From positions 1 to 64,000 of the forward strand of contig NZ_RHHO01000015.1 of NCBI RefSeq assembly GCF_003710865.1: a stretch of DNA of 64,000 nt, written 5' to 3'. This DNA is from Brevibacillus borstelensis (GTDB lineage Bacteria > Bacillota > Bacilli > Brevibacillales > Brevibacillaceae). Positions 59,161-64,000 of the stretch are shown here, in pieces. A program made the translations under genes and the position numbers. Below the pieces are notes generated by a model, which searched no databases, was not told the DNA's origin, and saw only the letters and a program-made list of their open reading frames with translations. Within the stretch, counting starts at the first letter, position 1, and each line of letters opens with the position of its first letter.

Positions 59161-60186
59161 ATGAAAAAGAAGTTTAGTTTGATTGGATCGCTTATCCTTT
59201 CTGTGTCTCTTTTGCTGACAGCTTGCGGCGGGGGCAACAGCGCGTCTTCCGGAAACGGCGGAGCGGGTGGCGGCTCCGGCGAGAAAGCAAAACGGATCGC
59301 GCTCGTGATGCGGCAAAACGTAGGCACATTCTCGGCTCAGTACATTGCCGGCGTCAAAGCCGAAGTAGAAAAGAACGGCGGAGAGCTGACTGTTTTCAAC
59401 GCAGATACCGATCTGTCCAAAATGGCTTCCAACCTGGATGCGGCGGTCAACCAGCGTTTCGACGGCATTCTGATTGACCACGGCACTGCAGAAGCACTGC
59501 AGCAAGGAGCAGAAAAGGCTGTGAAGCAAAACATCCCGCTCGTGCTGTTTGATACAGACATCAAGCTTCCCGGGGTTCCTGTAGTAGAGCAGGATGACCA
59601 GAAGCTGGCTGAGCTTAGCCTGGAGAAGCTGGCTGAAGATACCGGCGGCAAAGGAAACATCGTGAAAATTTGGGTGGCTGGCTTTGCACCGATGGAAAAA
59701 CGCCAGATCACGTACGAAGCCTTTTTGAAGAAATATCCGGATATCAAGGAGGTTGCCGCTTTCGGCAGCACCACCAACAACACCGCGCTGGATACGCAAT
59801 CGCAGATGGAAGCCATTCTGAAGAAGTATCCAAACAAAGGAGATATTACAGCGGTCTGGGCTTCCTGGGATGAGTTCGCCAAAGGAGCGACCCGCGCCAT
59901 TCAGCAAGCCGGCCGTACCGAGATCAAAGTATACTCGATCGATTTGAGCGACGAAGACCTGCAGCTCATGCAGGATCCCTCTACCTCGTGGGTAGCGACT
60001 GCAGCGGTAGACCCGGGCAACATCGGACGGATTCAAGCCCAAACCGTCTTCAAAAAAATCAACGGCGAGCAGGTGCCGGACAGCGTCAAACTGAATCCTG
60101 TGCTGGTCAAGCGAGACGATTTGCCGACGGACAAGAAAATCACGATGGGAGATCTCTCCCAGTACGTGAAAGAATGGGGCAAGTAA
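59161..60186 (+). CDS. CUT2-type sugar-binding lipoprotein
   Basis: 341-residue extracellular lipoprotein of the ribose/galactose-binding (Peripla_BP_4) type. Lipobox LLTAC places the lipidated Cys near residue 21, followed by a Gly/Ser linker. The fold starts with RIALVMRQNVGTFSAQYIAGVKAEVEKNG and includes DGILIDHGTAEAL. ATG 59161 follows AAAAAGGGGGTTTTCCGAT. It is the first gene behind the SAM riboswitch and lies 76 bases before the ATPase gene, with an intercistronic hairpin between. Inferred ligand: a methionine-salvage sugar such as 5-methylthioribose. Confidence 0.92.
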   Translation: MKKKFSLIGSLILSVSLLLTACGGGNSASSGNGGAGGGSGEKAKRIALVMRQNVGTFSAQYIAGVKAEVEKNGGELTVFNADTDLSKMASNLDAAVNQRFDGILIDHGTAEALQQGAEKAVKQNIPLVLFDTDIKLPGVPVVEQDDQKLAELSLEKLAEDTGGKGNIVKIWVAGFAPMEKRQITYEAFLKKYPDIKEVAAFGSTTNNTALDTQSQMEAILKKYPNKGDITAVWASWDEFAKGATRAIQQAGRTEIKVYSIDLSDEDLQLMQDPSTSWVATAAVDPGNIGRIQAQTVFKKINGEQVPDSVKLNPVLVKRDDLPTDKKITMGDLSQYVKEWGK

Positions 60187-60208
60187 TCCTGCATAGATGG
60201 TGTAGCGT

Positions 60209-60237
60209 AATCCCGTTGATCATCCATCAACGGGATT
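60209..60237 (+). other. Intercistronic hairpin between binding-protein and ATPase genes
   Basis: AATCCCGTTGAT (60209-60220) pairs perfectly with ATCAACGGGATT (60226-60237), then CTTCC. Likely attenuates or protects the upstream mRNA. Confidence 0.7.
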
Positions 60238-60262
60238 CTTCCTTAATAAGGGGGGACAGAAA

Positions 60263-61747
60263 ATGACGACTTTGCAGATGAACGGCATCATGAAGCAGTT
60301 CTCTGGCGTACCCGCGCTCCGTTCCGTCGATTTCGAAGTGAAAGCGGGAGAAGTTCACGCTCTGCTCGGAGCCAACGGAGCGGGGAAGAGCACGCTGATG
60401 AAGATTTTGACGGGAGCCTATGTGGCGGACGGAGGCTCCATTGTGATTGATGGCAGGGAGGCCGCGATCCAGTCGCCGCAGGATGCCAAAGCGCTCGGGA
60501 TTCAATGCGTCTATCAGGAAGTGGATACGGCGCTGATCCCGTACCTCAGTGTAGCGGAAAACATCTTGCTTGATCGCCAAATCCAAGCAAAGGGCTTGAT
60601 CAGCTGGCGCCGCTTGTATGAAGAGGCGGAAGCGATTCTCGCAAGGTTTGGCTTTTCCATTCCAGTGAAAAAGCAGGTGGAAGCCTGTACGCTGTCCGAA
60701 AAGCAGCTGATCCTGATCGCCCGGGCGACGGTACAGCAGGCCCGATTCATTATTTTTGACGAACCGACAGCTCCGCTCAGCAACACGGAAACAGAGCGGC
60801 TGTTTCAGATCATCGAGCAGTGCAAGCAAGCGGGGTTGGGCATTATCTACATCTCCCACCGGCTGCCGGAAATTTTTCAAATCTGCGACCGGATCACCGT
60901 CATGCGCGATGGACAACGGATCTCTACCAAAGAGACGGCGGACACAACGATGGACGAGGTCATCGCCGCGATGCTGGGCAAGACATTCTCCGAGGAGTTC
61001 CCGAAGACCCAGGTGCCGATCGGCGAGACCATCCTGGAAGTGAAAAACGCCAGAGGAGGCAAGGTTCGCCGAGCGGACCTGCATGTGCGCGAGGGAGAAA
61101 TCGTCGGTGTCGTCGGCCTGGTTGGAGCAGGGAAGACGGAGCTGGCACGTCTGCTGTTCGGCGCGGATGAGTGGGAGGATGGCAAGCTGATTGTAAACGG
61201 CAGGGCTTTGCGGCTTCGCACGCCGAAAGAGGCAGTCCAGGCGGGGATCGTCCTCGTGCCGGAGGAGCGCCGCAAGGAAGGGATATTCGTAGAGGAGTCG
61301 GTCGCCCGCAATCTGTCGGTGGCTACCCTGGCCAAATGGTCGCCAAGGGGCTTTGTGAAGCAAAGACTGGAGTCGGAGCAAGCCGAGAAGATCGTCCGAA
61401 AACTGGGGGTAAAGACAGCGGGCATTCGTCAGCCTGTCGGCCACTTGAGCGGGGGAAACCAGCAGAAGGTCGCTATCGGAAAATGGCTGGATACGGATGC
61501 GCGCATCTTTATGTTCGACGAGCCGACGAAGGGTGTGGACATCGGGGCGAAAAGCGACATTTACCGCCTGATCGGCTCGCTCGCCGCGGAGAAAAAAGGC
61601 ATCCTGTATTTTTCCTGCGAGTTTCCCGAGGTGCTGGGGATTGCGGACCGGATCCTCGTCATGTTCGAGGGACAAATCGTAAAAGAGCTGAGCCGGGAAG
61701 AAGCGACCCAGGAGTCAATCATGTATTACGCAAGCGGGGGTGAATAA
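60263..61747 (+). CDS. CUT2-type sugar ABC transporter ATPase (two domains)
   Basis: 494-residue double ATPase of the RbsA/MglA type. The first domain has Walker A GANGAGKST and a degenerate signature (LSEKQL). The second has GLVGAGKTE, the signature LSGGNQQK and FDEPTKGVDIGAKSDIY, the hallmark of this class. ATG 60263 follows AAGGGGGGACAGAA. It should drive the permease encoded immediately after. Confidence 0.94.
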   Translation: MTTLQMNGIMKQFSGVPALRSVDFEVKAGEVHALLGANGAGKSTLMKILTGAYVADGGSIVIDGREAAIQSPQDAKALGIQCVYQEVDTALIPYLSVAENILLDRQIQAKGLISWRRLYEEAEAILARFGFSIPVKKQVEACTLSEKQLILIARATVQQARFIIFDEPTAPLSNTETERLFQIIEQCKQAGLGIIYISHRLPEIFQICDRITVMRDGQRISTKETADTTMDEVIAAMLGKTFSEEFPKTQVPIGETILEVKNARGGKVRRADLHVREGEIVGVVGLVGAGKTELARLLFGADEWEDGKLIVNGRALRLRTPKEAVQAGIVLVPEERRKEGIFVEESVARNLSVATLAKWSPRGFVKQRLESEQAEKIVRKLGVKTAGIRQPVGHLSGGNQQKVAIGKWLDTDARIFMFDEPTKGVDIGAKSDIYRLIGSLAAEKKGILYFSCEFPEVLGIADRILVMFEGQIVKELSREEATQESIMYYASGGE

Positions 61748-61748
61748 G

Positions 61749-62744
61749 ATGGAAGCAAAAAAATACAGCTTGTTTGATTTTGTTTATAAATACGGAACAG
61801 TTGCCGTGATCGCCATCGTCATCCTGCTTTTTAGCCTGACCAATCCTTATTTCTTTACCTATGCCAACATCACGGATATTTTGCGCTCCATCTCCATCGT
61901 CACATTTGTGGCCGTCGGTGTTACGTTTTCCTTGATTGTCGGCGGATTCGACCTGTCTGTCGGTTCGACCGTCTCCTTGACTACCGTTGTCTCCGCATCG
62001 ATGATGGTCTGGTACGAACAAGGAGCGGTCGCGACATTGGCGGTTCCGATCGTTCTGGCCGTTCTGGTGGGCTTGATCAACGCGCTGTTGGTCGTGAAGA
62101 TTCGGATTCCCGACCTGTTGGCGACCTTGGCGATGCTGTACATCGTAAACGGCGTCCATATGACCTATTCAAAGGGCTACTCGATCTACGCCAATATGCC
62201 GATGGAGGACGGGACGACTGCTCCGGGCAAATTTCAGGAATGGTTTCTCTGGCTGGGGCAAGGCGAGATTCTCTCCGTACCGGTGCCTGTGCTGCTTACC
62301 TTTTTGCTGGTGGCGGTCACGCATATTTATTTGACCTATACGAGACAAGGGCGCATGCTTTATATGACCGGAGGGAATGTGGAAGCGGCACGGCTCTCCG
62401 GAATACCCGTGAACCGGTACCGGACGCTTGCTTACGTGCTCTCTGCCCTGTTTGCCGGACTCGGAGGGATGCTCTTGGCTGCGCGAATCGGAACCGGTCA
62501 GGTGAGCAGCGGAGGCTCCATGCTGATGGATGCGGTGGCCGCGGCGTTTGTCGGTTTCTCTGTATTTGGCGCAGGCAAGCCCAATGTATTCGGCACCTTC
62601 GTCGGGGCCATCCTGATCGGTGTCCTGCTGAACGGCATGACGATGCTGAATCTTCCTTATTATGCGTATGACATCATTAAAGGAATTGTCCTGGCGCTGG
62701 CATTGGCAGTCACGTACTATCAATTGCGCAGAAAGCGGGCGTAG
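61749..62744 (+). CDS. CUT2-type sugar ABC transporter permease
   Basis: 331-residue membrane protein with about nine helices. The family motif GGFDLSVGSTVSLTTVVSA, the loop GGNVEAARLSGIPVNRYRTLAYVLSALFAGLGGMLLAARIG and the end with AGKPNVFGTFVGAILIGVLLNGMTML are characteristic of RbsC-like permeases. ATG 61749 has GGGGGTG five bases upstream; GTG 61740 would overlap the ATPase stop. It closes the riboswitch-controlled operon. Confidence 0.94.
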   Translation: MEAKKYSLFDFVYKYGTVAVIAIVILLFSLTNPYFFTYANITDILRSISIVTFVAVGVTFSLIVGGFDLSVGSTVSLTTVVSASMMVWYEQGAVATLAVPIVLAVLVGLINALLVVKIRIPDLLATLAMLYIVNGVHMTYSKGYSIYANMPMEDGTTAPGKFQEWFLWLGQGEILSVPVPVLLTFLLVAVTHIYLTYTRQGRMLYMTGGNVEAARLSGIPVNRYRTLAYVLSALFAGLGGMLLAARIGTGQVSSGGSMLMDAVAAAFVGFSVFGAGKPNVFGTFVGAILIGVLLNGMTMLNLPYYAYDIIKGIVLALALAVTYYQLRRKRA

Positions 62745-62745
62745 G

Positions 62746-62766
62746 AAGGATTGGAGTCAATCCTTT
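62746..62766 (+). terminator. Short terminator after the permease
   Basis: AAGGATTG (62746-62753) pairs with CAATCCTT (62758-62765). Confidence 0.6.
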
Positions 62767-62791
62767 GCTGACTTGGAAGCCAAATGAAAGT

Positions 62792-62862
62792 CGCTACATA
62801 CAGGGCGCAGCAGAAGAAGCCAGTTTTCAGGCTCACTTTAGGCTGTGCCCTGTAGCGGTTTT
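62792..62862 (+). repeat. Long bulged hairpin after the transporter operon
   Basis: CGCTAC...AGGGCGCAGC (62792-62811) pairs with GCTGTGCCCT...GTAGCG (62842-62857) with a 4-base bulge, then GTTTT. It is a second, stronger candidate transcript end, or a leader element of the catalase. Confidence 0.5.
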
Positions 62863-63029
62863 GCCGACCAACATCTCCAGAGTGTTACACATTCGTATGT
62901 GGCATGAAATTCCCTCTCTAATGGTTTCGCAGGCAATTTTTGCATAAAGCTACCCCCGCAGGAAGATATTACATATGTGCAACCAAAAAACGTGCAAGCA
63001 AGCTATTTGACTGAAAGCGGGGGAATGCA

Positions 63030-64000
63030 ATGAGTGATGTTCATCAGGAACGAGGAGCGTCAGCGGAAGGAGAGAACGGGACCTCGGTAATGGGTGCCGG
63101 CGGCGTATACGACAAAAGAATGACTGCGGGGGAGGGCGAAGATTCTCTCACCAACCGGCAAGGACACCCCATTACGGACAATCAGAACATGAGGACGGTG
63201 GGCAGAAGAGGCCCCACGACACTGGAGAACTACGATTTTCTGGAAAAAATCACCCATTTTGACAGGGAACGCATTCCGGAGAGGGTCGTTCATGCGCGCG
63301 GGACAGGTGCCCATGGCTATTTTGAAGCGTACGGCAAAGTGGGAGACGAGCCTATAGCCAAGTACACCAGGGCCAAGCTGTTTCAGGAAGCGGGCAAGCG
63401 CACACCCGTGTTTGTCCGGTTTTCCACGGTCACCCACGGCATCCACTCGCCGGAGACATTGCGCGATCCGCGCGGCTTTGCCGTCAAATTCTATACGGAA
63501 GACGGCAACTGGGATCTGGTAGGCAACAACCTGAAAGTGTTTTTCATTCGGGATGCGATGAAGTTTCCGGACCTGATTCACGCGTTCAAACCGGACCCGG
63601 TGACCAATATTCAGGACCAGGAGCGCATCTTTGACTTCATCTCCAACACCCCGGAAGCCATGCATATGATTACGTTTCTTTTCTCTCCGTGGGGCATCCC
63701 GGCCAATTATCGCCAGATGCAGGGCTCGGGCGTCAATACGTACAAGTGGGTCAACAAAGAGGGCGAAGCCGTTCTGGTGAAGTACCATTGGCAGCCGCTT
63801 TCCCAAGGCATCAAGAACCTCACGCAAAAGGAAGCCCAAAAAATTCAGGCACAAAATTTCAACCACGCTACTCAGGACTTGTACGAAGCAATCGAGCGAG
63901 GCGAGTACCCGGAGTGGGAGCTCTGTGTCCAGATCATGAGCGATGACGAGCATCCGGAGCTTGATTTTGATCCATTGGACCCGACCAAGCTTTGGCCGGA
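63030..64000 (+). CDS. Monofunctional heme catalase (partial, runs off the end)
   Basis: The first 323 codons of a heme catalase. The distal catalytic His lies in [18 protein letters not shown], and the Asn in [13 protein letters not shown], with the [10 protein letters not shown] and [23 protein letters not shown] core and the region of NTYKWVN. The product decomposes hydrogen peroxide. The N terminus has a 40-residue low-complexity extension before the conserved domain. ATG 63030 follows GCGGGGGAATGCA. The proximal Tyr ligand lies beyond the window. No clear PerR box was seen upstream. Confidence 0.94.
   Translation, partial: MSDVHQERGASAEGENGTSVMGAGGVYDKRMTAGEGEDSLTNRQGHPITDNQNMRTVGRRGPTTLENYDFLEKITHFDRERIPERVVHARGTGAHGYFEAYGKVGDEPIAKYTRAKLFQEAGKRTPVFVRFSTVTHGIHSPETLRDPRGFAVKFYTEDGNWDLVGNNLKVFFIRDAMKFPDLIHAFKPDPVTNIQDQERIFDFISNTPEAMHMITFLFSPWGIPANYRQMQGSGVNTYKWVNKEGEAVLVKYHWQPLSQGIKNLTQKEAQKIQAQNFNHATQDLYEAIERGEYPEWELCVQIMSDDEHPELDFDPLDPTKLWP

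Noticed and set aside
60227-61675. 482-codon minus-strand open frame opposite the CUT2 ATPase
   Set aside because: Shadow of a well-supported ATPase gene; low-complexity His/Arg-rich translation.
62860-63029. PerR box or sporulation sigma-F promoter before the catalase
   Set aside because: No sequence close to the PerR dyad was found, and the best sigma-F-like match (GCATA then GGAAGATATT) misses key positions.
63060-63953. 297-codon minus-strand frame at the right edge
   Set aside because: It lies opposite the catalase, whose conserved motifs are on the plus strand.

Overview
The window looks like a chromosomal segment of a Gram-positive, spore-forming Paenibacillaceae-type bacterium, most like Brevibacillus. 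This is inferred from moderate GC, strong AGGAGG-type ribosome binding sites, frequent GTG/TTG starts, Bacillus-type gene families (Bce-type antimicrobial-peptide module, CtaB, Ycl-type siderophore importer, SAM-I riboswitch) and SLH/S-layer-type surface proteins. No rRNA, tRNA, CRISPR array or intact insertion sequence was found.

Layout. 1-3.9 kb: a Bce-type sensor kinase and ABC transporter. 4.4-11.2 kb: mixed single genes (YczE-type membrane protein, phosphoesterase, HAD remnant, TetR regulator, heme O synthase CtaB, streptothricin acetyltransferase plus a C39-like protein, large GNAT protein). 11.7-14.2 kb and 26.8-29.3 kb: two paralogous divergent pairs of a MocR/GntR-aminotransferase regulator and an EamA exporter. 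14.6-26.8 kb: an MFS exporter, DinB protein, M20 amidohydrolase/tautomerase/amino-acid permease operon, ABC exporter, quinone oxidoreductase, and an ArsR regulator followed by two flavin oxidoreductases. 29.3-31.5 kb: a HesB-like gene with a structured leader, a 10-bp tandem repeat, a broken MFS gene and an FMN reductase. 31.5-35.5 kb: a Fur-type controlled four-gene siderophore importer (yclNOPQ-like). 35.6-39.7 kb: coiled-coil protein, lipoprotein, WYL regulator with a DinB protein, cytochrome P450. 40.0-57.7 kb: a Tad/Flp pilus locus with unusual accessory genes. 57.9-62.7 kb: a phosphotransferase and a SAM-riboswitch-controlled CUT2 sugar-type ABC transporter. From 63.0 kb: a catalase running off the end.

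The most interesting block is the Tad locus. Its core is cpaB, tadZ, tadA, tadB, tadC, flp, tadV, tadE and tadG. Interleaved or appended are a 297-aa protein of unknown function, a secreted protein ending in about 17 tandem 11-residue cationic repeats, a SLAP-like lipoprotein, a 954-aa protein with two intact CbxX-type AAA modules plus a third degenerate one, two small membrane proteins, a Big2-TM-WG-repeat protein and an SLH protein. Together they suggest a pilus built through, and tied to, an S-layered envelope, with an unexplained effector or scaffold.

Several genes are decayed (one HAD hydrolase and two MFS transporters), so the accessory parts are turning over. The SAM riboswitch ahead of a ribose-type importer suggests uptake of a methionine-salvage sugar such as methylthioribose. 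All functional statements rest on motif reading by eye; no database search was possible.
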